From: Sporomusa sp. KB1
GTDB taxonomy: Bacteria; Bacillota; Negativicutes; Sporomusales; Sporomusaceae
Reading direction: 5' to 3'
DNA length: 64,000 nt
NCBI RefSeq assembly: GCF_007830295.1
Contig: NZ_VLKC01000002.1
Coordinates: 1,521,740 to 1,585,739 of the forward strand
The translations under genes and the position numbers were made by a program. Under the pieces are notes generated by a model. The model worked only from the letters and a program-made list of their open reading frames with translations, was not told where the DNA came from and did not search any database. Below are positions 34,137 through 41,883 of the stretch, piece by piece (the stretch's first letter is position 1; each line of letters starts with the position of its first letter).

Positions 34137-34187
34137 CAAAGTGGACAATCTCTATGCAATGTGTGTAGAGATTGTCCACTTTGTGTT
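34137..34187 (+). repeat. Long perfect inverted repeat (terminator-like)
   Basis: AAAGTGGACAATCTCTA and TAGAGATTGTCCACTTT, 17-bp arms around a 10-nt loop, followed by GTGTTTT. It sits about 32 nt before the EAL gene and 220 nt upstream of the divergent DUF362 gene. No gene ends here in the right direction. It may be a leader attenuator for the EAL gene or a leftover terminator. Confidence 0.6.
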
Positions 34188-34218
34188 TTAAACGGCAGCG
34201 AAGGATTGAGGAACCTTA

Positions 34219-35436
34219 ATGTTAACTAGTGAGAACATAAATTTAGAATGGATACTGAAACACAGAGCCATCCAAACCTACTTTCAACCGATCGTCTCTA
34301 TCAGGCAGCAAGCGGTTATCGGGTTGGAAGCTTTATCTCGCGGCTTAAATGCTAACAATGATTTAATTTTGCCGCAACCCTTGTTCGCAGCGGCGGCCGC
34401 TAAGGGAAAAAGCGTTGAACTTGATCGATTGTGCCGCGAAAAAGCGCTTGAAAATTATAAACGGATTCCCGACAACGATAGCTTTTTATTTCTCAATCTT
34501 ACTACTTCTATCCTTGATGAAGGAGTTGTCGGTTCCGGTCATCTAATAACAGCGGTTAATCAGCTAGGCTTAAAGCCGTCATCAATCGTTATTGAGGTTA
34601 TTGAGTCTAAAGTCCGTAACATTGAAAATTTAACTAAGTTTATCAAGCTTTATAAACAATACGGATTTTTAATTGCTTTGGATGACGTGGGCACTGATTC
34701 ATCTAATATGGATAGAATCCTACAAGTTCACCCTGATATTATTAAAATTGACCGCGTGCTTATTTGCGATATCAATACCGATTACTATAAACAGGAATTA
34801 TTTAAGGCTTTGGTTTTTGTCGCTAAAAAAACAGGCGCTCTTATCATTGCCGAGGGGGTTGAAACTCATAGCGAAGCCACAACCAGCCTTGAACTCGGCG
34901 CTGACTTTCTGCAAGGCTATTACACTGCTTATCCAGCACCCTTTCCCAAGCACATAAACAGTGTGAGCGCAAAAACTATGCGTCTTCTGAGTTCAGCATT
35001 TCGCAGTTCCATAGTAGAAAACATCCGGAATATGTCCTTAAAGAGAAAGTTTTACGAGAAGATTTTAGAAGGGCTTATTGAAAAACTTGCTTGTATCTGC
35101 CCTGAACACTTTGAAATGAAACTAAATGAAATCGCAAAAGATCAAACCAGCGTTCAGTGTTACTATATATTAGATATCACTGGTATCCAGATAACCGAAA
35201 CCGTCAAAGCGTATTTAGATAACACTGAGAATTGTCACGGAATGTTTCGTCCAGATTGCAAGGGATCTGACCAGTCATTGAAAGATTACTACCTCTATAT
35301 TCATTCAGGCTTCGAGAGGTACATAAGTGAACCCTATATATCCCTCGCTAACGGTCAGCCATGTCTTACCGGGTCTATACTTTTTCAAACTTATAGTGGC
35401 AACCCTTATATATTATGCATCGACTTTACTTGCTAA
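34219..35436 (+). CDS. EAL-domain cyclic-di-GMP phosphodiesterase with extra C-terminal domain
   Basis: 405 residues, ATG with GAGGAA upstream. Residues 1-245 are an EAL domain with all key residues: IGLEALSRG, FLNLTTSIL, IEVIESKV, ALDDVGTDSSN, IIKIDR, IAEGVETHSE and FLQGYYTAYP. It should hydrolyse c-di-GMP to pGpG. Residues 260-405 are an unidentified domain with several cysteines and tyrosines (CICPEHFEM, CYYILDITG, CHGMFRPDC), possibly a sensor. It has no membrane segment. It opposes the GGDEF protein at 10828-11955 in the c-di-GMP balance. Confidence 0.93.
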   Translation: MLTSENINLEWILKHRAIQTYFQPIVSIRQQAVIGLEALSRGLNANNDLILPQPLFAAAAAKGKSVELDRLCREKALENYKRIPDNDSFLFLNLTTSILDEGVVGSGHLITAVNQLGLKPSSIVIEVIESKVRNIENLTKFIKLYKQYGFLIALDDVGTDSSNMDRILQVHPDIIKIDRVLICDINTDYYKQELFKALVFVAKKTGALIIAEGVETHSEATTSLELGADFLQGYYTAYPAPFPKHINSVSAKTMRLLSSAFRSSIVENIRNMSLKRKFYEKILEGLIEKLACICPEHFEMKLNEIAKDQTSVQCYYILDITGIQITETVKAYLDNTENCHGMFRPDCKGSDQSLKDYYLYIHSGFERYISEPYISLANGQPCLTGSILFQTYSGNPYILCIDFTC

Positions 35437-35520
35437 TATCGCAGCATAATGAAGATTTACGAAGCGATGTCCGAAGATATCGCGTCTATTTCGAGCTATC
35501 TTAGACGCACATATACAAAC

Positions 35521-35563
35521 AAAAAGCTCCAAGAGTATTTACGCTCTTGAAGCTTTTTGTTTT
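35521..35563 (+). terminator. Terminator between EAL and EamA genes
   Basis: AAAAAGCTCCAAGAG / CTCTTGAAGCTTTTT with T-runs on both sides; shared by the two converging genes. Confidence 0.85.
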
Positions 35564-36505
35564 TCAGGTACAGCAGCTTTCCTGCCGCTGTGGTGAATGC
35601 ACTTTTAGACCAGTCAGCACCATGCCAAGCACAACCAGCAGCCCTCCCAGCCATTGCTGCCAGCCAGGCTGCTCGTTTAATAATAGCACCGACAAAATCA
35701 TCGCTGTGAACGGCATCATACCAGAAAAAGCTGCTGCCACTGCGGCATCACAGCGTTTGATACCAGCATACCAGAGAATGAAGGCTAGAGCAGTGACAAA
35801 TAGACCATACCAGACTAATGCTGCCCACCCAACTATACTGAGGGATAGCAGGGCAGCGGCTGGATGTTCGGTCAGTGCAGGGCCAAGACAAAGCAGCAAG
35901 GCAATGATTACTACCAGCGTAGTCTGAACAATCGGGTGCAAAATCTGAGCTGAACGCAAAGCAGCTTTTACACTACCGCTGCGTGAAAGTACGTTAAATA
36001 CCGACTCACACATTGCTGCACAAAGCACCAATACATTGCCGATTAGATGTTCTGTGGAAAATACAATGTCAGGCGAAAAAAAGCCCTGGAGAACTACGAT
36101 ACCAGTAACCGTGCTGATTATGCCAAGAAAGCGTATCCTAGCCAACGGTTCCTTCAAAAGCGTCCAGGCAAGCAGCACCGTAGTTGCCGGCGTTGCGCCG
36201 GTGAGTATCCCCGCTTCTCCTGCGCTAGTACGCAATAGCCCCTGTAGTAAAAACATCCGGAACAAAAAGATACCGAACAAGGCTTGGATAAACAAACCAG
36301 CCCAATCCCGCCGGGCCATTTGCGAAATACTTGGCCCAAGTTTCCTCCCGCAAAGCGGCAGCAAACCCAGCAAAGCAAAAAATAAACTCCCGACCGTTAT
36401 CGTGAAAGTCCCTAGCGTTGCCACAACAAAACGACCGGCTATCACGGAAGTTCCTGCTAAGGTAAAGGCCCCCAATAAAAAAAGCACACCTGCAAACCGT
36501 TCCAT
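35564..36505 (-). CDS. EamA/DMT-superfamily transporter
   Basis: 313 residues from ATG 36505, six nt after GGAGG; an ATG at 36523 would leave no ribosome site. Ten hydrophobic segments in two five-helix EamA repeats, for example GVLFLLGAFTLAGTSVIAGR at the start and EQPGWQQWLGGLLVVLGMVL near the end. Such proteins export or import amino acids, nucleosides or other metabolites. It is divergent from a MocR-type regulator, a typical pairing, so its expression is probably set by that PLP-dependent regulator. Confidence 0.9.
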   Translation of the reverse strand: MERFAGVLFLLGAFTLAGTSVIAGRFVVATLGTFTITVGSLFFALLGLLPLCGRKLGPSISQMARRDWAGLFIQALFGIFLFRMFLLQGLLRTSAGEAGILTGATPATTVLLAWTLLKEPLARIRFLGIISTVTGIVVLQGFFSPDIVFSTEHLIGNVLVLCAAMCESVFNVLSRSGSVKAALRSAQILHPIVQTTLVVIIALLLCLGPALTEHPAAALLSLSIVGWAALVWYGLFVTALAFILWYAGIKRCDAAVAAAFSGMMPFTAMILSVLLLNEQPGWQQWLGGLLVVLGMVLTGLKVHSPQRQESCCT

Positions 36506-36554
36506 CCACATCCTCCAATTCATTTACACAAATTACAATAATTAACTACTATGG

Positions 36555-36621
36555 TATAATGGTAACAGATAAACCGGTCTAGTATTAGAGCCAGTTTAAG
36601 GCTGTTTTTATAGGGCCAGTT
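36555..36621 (+). promoter_or_regulatory. Promoter and direct repeats before the MocR gene
   Basis: TATAAT at 36555-36560 with TTACAA 16 bp upstream. Two imperfect direct repeats follow, 36576-36596 (GGTCTAGTATTAGAGCCAGTT) less its last base and 36600-36621, each ending GCCAGTT. The 24-bp spacing fits operator repeats of GntR/MocR proteins. Confidence 0.5.
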
Positions 36622-36630
36622 GGAGGATCT

Positions 36631-38031
36631 ATGTGGATAATGAACTTGCGCCGCCACAGTGAAGTTTCTTTGGCGCGCCAGATTTACCAAGTGTTGCGCG
36701 AGCAGATGACAGCAGGCCAGCTACATCCAGGTGAACTACTGCCATCCACACGTGAGCTGGCAAAACTACTATCTGTATCGCGTAATACTACCTATGAAGC
36801 CTATGAGATGTTGTCTGCCGAGGGCTACATTGTAAGCCGTCAGGGTGCCCAAACCCGGGTAGCTGCTGGTCTTCTCCTGGAAAAGCCTGCACCCGCCCTG
36901 GAGGATTTGCACAAAACGGTACAACCTGCCGCTACGTATTTGGCTGATTTTCGGACAGGCCGGCCTGATCTACAACGCTTTCCCCGCAATATGTGGCTCC
37001 AGCTGCTGCGCCGGGCTACCGAAAATCTATCTGCGCTGCAATGGGGTTACACAGGTCCAGAGGGCTTACCGGTGTTACGGGAGGAAATTGCGTCCTGGCT
37101 ACTTAGGAGTAGAGGGCTTACCGTTCATTCCCGTGATATTTTCATTACTGCCGGAGCTACCCAGGCACTGCATTTGCTTGCAGGCTTATTAGCGGGAGAA
37201 GAACGAGAGATTTTAGTTGAGGATCCCTGTCATGTTGGAATGCTGCAGGTATTATACGGAAAAGGGTTCAAAATCCGTCCTGTACCTGTAGATAACCAGG
37301 GTATTCAGACCGAATTTCTAACAGGTGATAGGGCCTGTGCAGTATATGTAACCCCGTCACATCAATTTCCGCTTGGCGGAATTCTACCAGCAGGTCGCCG
37401 CGCCGACTTGATACGGTTTGCCCGCAATAAAGATCTTTATGTAATAGAAGATGACTATGATAGCGAGTTCCGCTATTGTGGCACACCTGTAGCACCGCTC
37501 TATTCAATGGATGCACAGCGGGTTATTTATGTAGGCACTTTCAGTAAAATCCTGTTTCCTGCACTGCGAATCGGCTATGTGGTACTCCCCCCAGAGCTGC
37601 ACAAACGTTGGTGCCGCTTGCGTACCTACGCCGATGTCCAGAATCCTCCGTTCGAACAGGCTGCACTTGCGGAGTATTTACGCACCCGCAAGCTGGATCG
37701 GCATATACAGCAGATGCGCCGACTCTATGGACAGCGCCGTCAGCTACTGCTCCAAACACTTGAAAAACTCTTTGGCAAAACCTGGTTCCCTTGGGGAGAT
37801 GCTGCCGGCTTACATCTGGTACTGGAGTTTCCCGGCATGCACTTTGATCATGAATTTGCCCAGCGCTGCAAAAAATGCGGGATTTATGTTACTCCGGTTG
37901 ACGATCACAGTATCTGTAAAGGCATCCACTTGGATAAACTAATCTTGGGTTACGGCCACCTGGAGCCAGCTGAAATCAGGCAAGGGCTTTTATTGCTGCA
38001 AGAACAGTTTCAAAAGAACAGCAGTGATTGA
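36631..38031 (+). CDS. MocR-type (GntR-aminotransferase) transcriptional regulator
   Basis: 466 residues, ATG after GGAGG. Residues 10-80 are a GntR winged helix (ARQIYQVLREQMTAGQLHPG, LPSTRELAKLLSVSRNTTYE). Residues 110-460 are a fold-type I aminotransferase with the PLP lysine in VGTFSKILFPALRIGY and VIEDDYDSEFRY. Members bind PLP and an amino-compound effector rather than catalyse transamination. The divergent EamA transporter is the likely target. Direct repeats lie just upstream. Confidence 0.93.
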   Translation: MWIMNLRRHSEVSLARQIYQVLREQMTAGQLHPGELLPSTRELAKLLSVSRNTTYEAYEMLSAEGYIVSRQGAQTRVAAGLLLEKPAPALEDLHKTVQPAATYLADFRTGRPDLQRFPRNMWLQLLRRATENLSALQWGYTGPEGLPVLREEIASWLLRSRGLTVHSRDIFITAGATQALHLLAGLLAGEEREILVEDPCHVGMLQVLYGKGFKIRPVPVDNQGIQTEFLTGDRACAVYVTPSHQFPLGGILPAGRRADLIRFARNKDLYVIEDDYDSEFRYCGTPVAPLYSMDAQRVIYVGTFSKILFPALRIGYVVLPPELHKRWCRLRTYADVQNPPFEQAALAEYLRTRKLDRHIQQMRRLYGQRRQLLLQTLEKLFGKTWFPWGDAAGLHLVLEFPGMHFDHEFAQRCKKCGIYVTPVDDHSICKGIHLDKLILGYGHLEPAEIRQGLLLLQEQFQKNSSD

Positions 38032-38060
38032 ATCCAACCGCAATTGATATGGAGGTAAAA

Positions 38061-38336
38061 ATGAAAAATATAGAATTAACTAAAGAGGAACAACAACTTG
38101 CAATTGAAAATATAAAAAGCTACTTCTTTACTGAGAAAGAGGAGGTAATTACAGATCTCTCAGCAATACTGCTTCTGGATTTTATACTAGAAAACATTGG
38201 TCCTCTTATTTACAATCAGGCGATAAAAGACGCCCACTTTTTCATGGGCGAAAAACTTGATGACCTATTTGGCCTAGAAAAATCAACTAGGCAAAGTACA
38301 ATAAGACAACCACAGAACTCCGGCCATAATCGTTAA
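38061..38336 (+). CDS. DUF2164-family protein
   Basis: 91 residues from ATG 38061, 6 nt after GGAGG. It carries the typical LTKEEQQLAIENIKSYFFTE start and LLDFILENIGPLIYNQAIKD helix. The family is small, all-helical and of unknown function. The C-terminal 20 residues (polar) are probably disordered. Only 29 nt separate it from the MocR gene, so it may be co-transcribed. Confidence 0.82.
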   Translation: MKNIELTKEEQQLAIENIKSYFFTEKEEVITDLSAILLLDFILENIGPLIYNQAIKDAHFFMGEKLDDLFGLEKSTRQSTIRQPQNSGHNR

Positions 38337-38467
38337 TAAAACAGCCGGTACGTTATTTTTATTTTCTCCTCTCATATTTATATTTTTTTACATTTATGGG
38401 ATATTTTAAAAGGGGTTCTAGTGTTTATGTAGAAATTAATGATAGATTTATATGTGAGGATTAAATT

Positions 38468-39523
38468 ATGAGATTAATAAAAAATGAGTTATTTTTAAAA
38501 GTTTTTATGTCTAACCCCTGTCCTATGGCGATTAGTGAAATAAGTGACGGCACATATATTGAGGTAAATGGTGCGCTGCTTGATACCCTAAGCTACTGTA
38601 AAGAAGAGGTTATTGGAAAAACGCCCCAGGAATTAGGCATATTTTGGGATAGTATTGATCGCCAAAAAATGTTGCAGCTACTTAATGTGCATGGATATTT
38701 TAAGAGTTTTGAAACTCTCATTAGTTGTAAAAATGGCAGCATTTTAAACGCCGTCTTCAATGGGGAATTTATTATGCTTGAAGGCAGACCTTATCTATTG
38801 ACTGTAATGAATAATATCACAGTCAAAAGACAGTATGAACAAGAATTTATTCATTTGGAAAACCTAAATTTAATCAGCCAGATGTCAGCAGGAATAAGCC
38901 ATGAAATTAGAAATCCCATAACAACGGTGCGAGGCTTTTTGCAGTTTTTCATGAAAAAACCAGCATATGCTCATCATCAAGATTATTTCGAGCTAATGAT
39001 AAGTGAATTAGATAAAGTCAATTCAATCATAACAAATTTTTTGTCCATAACTGAAAGTGATCCGTTACATTCCCAATATATTGTACAAGATTTAAAGAAA
39101 CTGCTTGAACGAATACAACCTTTACTAGAGACCAATGCACTAGAAAAACGTAATCAACTGCACTATTGCATTGCAGACACGCCGGTAATACTTATCAATG
39201 AAATGGAAATTCGTCAAATGGTTTTCAATCTTGTCCAAAATGGGTTTGAGGCAATGCCTATAGGGGGTACTCTTACCCTTAAAACCTTTCGCCAGGATCG
39301 TCATGTTGTTTTAGTCGTTCAAGACCACGGGACAGGTATTGATGAAACGATCTTGGATAAGCTTGGCACGCCCTTTCTAACTACCAAGGACAACGGTACT
39401 GGTTTGGGGTTGGCAGTGTGTTATGGGATAGCCCATCGCCACAACGCTAAAATCAACGTAACCACAAGCTCGCATGGTACAAGCTTCGAAGTCCACTTCC
39501 CCATATATCAGACTGACTCATAA
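38468..39523 (+). CDS. PAS-containing histidine kinase (sporulation-kinase type, orphan)
   Basis: 351 residues, ATG. Residues 15-125 form a PAS domain (CPMAISEISDGTYIEVNGAL). The HisKA box is SAGISHEIRNPITTVRGFLQ, with the pattern of Bacillus KinA/KinB/KinE-like kinases. The HATPase has N box MVFNLVQNGFEAMP, G1 VVQDHGTGID and G2 TTKDNGTGLGLAV. No transmembrane segment, so cytoplasmic. No response regulator is adjacent. Such orphans in spore-formers often phosphorylate Spo0F or Spo0A; in Clostridia and Negativicutes, Spo0A directly. That role is inference. Confidence 0.9.
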   Translation: MRLIKNELFLKVFMSNPCPMAISEISDGTYIEVNGALLDTLSYCKEEVIGKTPQELGIFWDSIDRQKMLQLLNVHGYFKSFETLISCKNGSILNAVFNGEFIMLEGRPYLLTVMNNITVKRQYEQEFIHLENLNLISQMSAGISHEIRNPITTVRGFLQFFMKKPAYAHHQDYFELMISELDKVNSIITNFLSITESDPLHSQYIVQDLKKLLERIQPLLETNALEKRNQLHYCIADTPVILINEMEIRQMVFNLVQNGFEAMPIGGTLTLKTFRQDRHVVLVVQDHGTGIDETILDKLGTPFLTTKDNGTGLGLAVCYGIAHRHNAKINVTTSSHGTSFEVHFPIYQTDS

Positions 39524-39533
39524 AGCTACTATT

Positions 39534-39869
39534 TCACATAAACACAAATTGTACCAAAGCCATATAAATTATCGTGCCGCCGCCAATGCTGAGGAGGGTA
39601 TTATTTTTTGTAAGATGCAATAGTACAATACAGGCAATGGCCAAAGCTTCCGGAATACCATAGGGAGCCGATAATGCCGAAACATTTTTTAAGCAATACA
39701 CAATTAACAGACCAATAGCTGCGAAAGGCAGTACTTTGCCCAAATAAAGAATATATTGGGGAGTTTCTTTATTGTCCGGAAACAATAGGAACGGCAAAAA
39801 TCTTGTCAGGATGGTTCCCAGAGTAACTGCCACAATAATAATCAGGGACTGCTGAATTGTTAGTGTCAC
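39534..39869 (-). CDS. azlD: AzlD-family branched-chain amino-acid transport subunit
   Basis: 111 residues from GTG 39869 with AAGGAG upstream. Four hydrophobic segments, including [20 protein letters not shown] and a C-terminal [16 protein letters not shown]. It overlaps the end of azlC. AzlD partners AzlC to export branched-chain amino acids; the pair gives azaleucine resistance. Confidence 0.88.
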   Translation of the reverse strand: MTLTIQQSLIIIVAVTLGTILTRFLPFLLFPDNKETPQYILYLGKVLPFAAIGLLIVYCLKNVSALSAPYGIPEALAIACIVLLHLTKNNTLLSIGGGTIIYMALVQFVFM

Positions 39870-40570
39870 TGTGCCGTTCTCCTTTCCAGCGTCTTTTTAC
39901 ACAGGATCAATACTAAGACAATGGCTAACATGGCCGGAATAATAAAGTTATTCGAGCCAAAGAGCAGCAAACATACTGCCGAGGTGGCGACACCAATGAT
40001 AGCCGGGCCATGATATTGTTGTGATTTCCATTGTTCGATAAAAATAACAACAAATAAGGCGGTCATAACAAAGTCAATGCCTTTCGGATTAAAGTCCACC
40101 ATTGCGCCTAAAACAACCCCTAACACTGAACCGGCTATCCAATACCCATGATCCAGCAGGGTTATAAAAAACATGAACCAACTTCGGTCTACCCCGTCAG
40201 GCGCCTCTGTCGAACAGAGTATGGAGAAGGTTTCGTCTGTAAGCCCGAAAGCCACATAAGACTTTTTTCTGCCTATTCCATTGACTCGATTCAGCAAAGA
40301 GATGCCATAAAACAGATGCCGGGCATTGACCACCAGTGTTATTATAAAGGCATACAGCGGATTGAAGGCGGTTGTAAGCAGCCCAATGGCCACAAATTGC
40401 CCTGCACCCGCATAGATGATGGTACTCATTAAAACAGCCCATCCCAGAGAATACCCTTTACTGCCCAATAGTACGCCAAAAGCAGTACCCAAAAACAGGT
40501 AACCTGTCAAAACTGGCAGGGTGTGTGGAAAAGCCGCTTTTAGGGCTGTCATTTTTACTCCTGCGCCCAT
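39866..40570 (-). CDS. azlC: AzlC-family branched-chain amino-acid exporter
   Basis: 234 residues from ATG 40570 with GGGGGT upstream; a TTG nine codons earlier overlaps the previous gene. The sequence has the AzlC pattern: [53 protein letters not shown] and [11 protein letters not shown]. Six to seven transmembrane segments. It lies immediately after the Lrp regulator gene, which overlaps its upstream part; together with azlD they form an Lrp-azlC-azlD operon like that in Bacillus. Confidence 0.9.
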   Translation of the reverse strand: MGAGVKMTALKAAFPHTLPVLTGYLFLGTAFGVLLGSKGYSLGWAVLMSTIIYAGAGQFVAIGLLTTAFNPLYAFIITLVVNARHLFYGISLLNRVNGIGRKKSYVAFGLTDETFSILCSTEAPDGVDRSWFMFFITLLDHGYWIAGSVLGVVLGAMVDFNPKGIDFVMTALFVVIFIEQWKSQQYHGPAIIGVATSAVCLLLFGSNNFIIPAMLAIVLVLILCKKTLERRTAQ

Positions 40571-40586
40571 TGTTATACCCCCGCTA

Positions 40587-41054
40587 TTATTGTTCAATTG
40601 GTAGTGATAAGGTTCTTTTTTCCGTACTCATTACAATACTGGTTTCTACCCGGTTAACTCCCGGTATAGCCATCAGGGAATCAATGACAAAGTCCCGGTA
40701 AGCCTGCATATCTTTGGCAACAATTTTCAATAGATAGTCGCGATTGCCTGTAACGGTATAGCATTCCAGCACCTGGGGCAGTCGATTGATTTCTTCAACA
40801 AAAAAATTGGCCGTTTCGCGGTTAAGCGGCGATAAATTTACCAGAATAAACGCCAGAGTTTCCATGCCCAGCTTTTTTTCATCAATAACGGTTGTGAATT
40901 GTTTAATAACACCTAGTTCTTTCAAATTTTTTGTTCTTGCCAAACACGCCGAAGGCGATAACCCAATCATTTTGGATAAATCTAAATTAGATATTGAGGA
41001 ATCCTTTTGTAAAGCACTCAAAATGGCTTTATCATGGCTATCCAATGTCATCAT
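40587..41054 (-). CDS. Lrp/AsnC-family transcriptional regulator
   Basis: 155 residues from ATG 41054 (9 nt after GGAG); ATG 41051 follows directly. N-terminal helix-turn-helix (LDSHDKAILSALQKDSSISN, LDLSKMIGLSPSACLARTK) and a C-terminal RAM domain (LPQVLECYTVTGNRDYLLKI). These bind amino acids, often leucine. First gene of the Lrp-azlCD operon, so likely an AzlB-type regulator of branched-chain amino-acid export. Palindromic AT-rich sequence upstream (near 41110-41136) may be its operator. Confidence 0.93.
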   Translation of the reverse strand: MMTLDSHDKAILSALQKDSSISNLDLSKMIGLSPSACLARTKNLKELGVIKQFTTVIDEKKLGMETLAFILVNLSPLNRETANFFVEEINRLPQVLECYTVTGNRDYLLKIVAKDMQAYRDFVIDSLMAIPGVNRVETSIVMSTEKRTLSLPIEQ

Positions 41055-41208
41055 AATATAATTCTCCATTTTTATAAAATAACCAAATATTACACTAATA
41101 TAATTATATAATGCTATATTTTATATAGCCTTGTCAAGTGAACTTGTTTCAGCAATGCTGAACATTGAATCTTCAGACACTCATCGACTACGATAAAATA
41201 AAATTGGA

Positions 41209-41244
41209 AAAAGCCACAGGCTAATCACTAAACCTGTGACTTTT
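41209..41244 (-). terminator. Terminator downstream of the 41.5-kb gene and DnaA-box cluster
   Basis: AAAAGCCACAGG / CCTGTGACTTTT arms with T-rich sequence on the minus strand. Confidence 0.7.
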
Positions 41245-41324
41245 GGTTAATTTTATATTTATCCGAGGACCAAACCGCTCTTAGACTGCCGGGGTTAAAA
41301 CCCCAGCTGAAGCTTAGATAAACT

Positions 41325-41486
41325 TTATCCACATACCTGCCATTAGCAGTTATCCACAGACAAAAAGCTCATATTTGTAGTTTCATTAACCCGACCAAAC
41401 TCTTTTTCCACAATAGTTCCCCAAGTTATCCACATTTCAAGGCATTTTGTTGATAACTTTGTTGATAACTTTGCTGCTGTGGATGA
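41325..41486. promoter_or_regulatory. DnaA-box cluster
   Basis: Three perfect TTATCCACA boxes (41325-41333, 41350-41358, 41426-41434) with near-matches TTTTCCACA (41404-41412), TGTTGATAA (41448-41456 and 41460-41468) and TGTGGATGA (41478-41486). A further perfect box lies at 41583-41591 inside the next gene. The DNA between the Lrp operon and the 96-aa gene is AT-rich. The cluster also has a GGGGTTAAAACCCC palindrome at 41291-41304. No dnaA or dnaN gene is seen. Confidence 0.75.
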
Positions 41487-41508
41487 ATAAAAAAAGCGTG
41501 ACATTACG

Positions 41509-41799
41509 TCACGCTACCGGGCGGCTCCAATCTACATGCACGCCTGTTTTTTCCCACATCCGGGTAAGTACTGTTTTCATATTATCCACACTCTCTGCCG
41601 GCCTGATGGTTACCTCTTTGAAATCAAGCAGCCCTTCGCCAGGTACCCTGATAAGATGTTCGGCTGCCAGATACGATTCAATGATTTGGTGGGTAGCCGC
41701 ATTATCAAAAACCACCTTAATTGTTTTGCTTGCTTGTTCGTATTCCACATAACCGATTTCATCATTATATTGAACTGCTACTTTAAAGTTTTCCCGCAA
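41509..41799 (-). CDS. Hypothetical protein, 96 aa
   Basis: TTG 41799, 8 nt after AAGGAG. It has a mixed alpha/beta sequence: VAVQYNDEIGYVEYEQASKT, VVFDNAATHQIIESYLAAEH, LLDFKEVTIRPAESVDN. No signal peptide or motif. It lies 85 nt after ppk1 on the same strand and could be its downstream partner in the operon. A perfect DnaA box lies within it. Family unknown. Confidence 0.75.
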   Translation of the reverse strand: MRENFKVAVQYNDEIGYVEYEQASKTIKVVFDNAATHQIIESYLAAEHLIRVPGEGLLDFKEVTIRPAESVDNMKTVLTRMWEKTGVHVDWSRPVA

Positions 41800-41883
41800 G
41801 AATATCGCTCCTTTTCTAGAAACAAATTATTTCCACTGCCGCCAATATTATACGACGATTTGCCAAATCCCGCTACACAAGTT

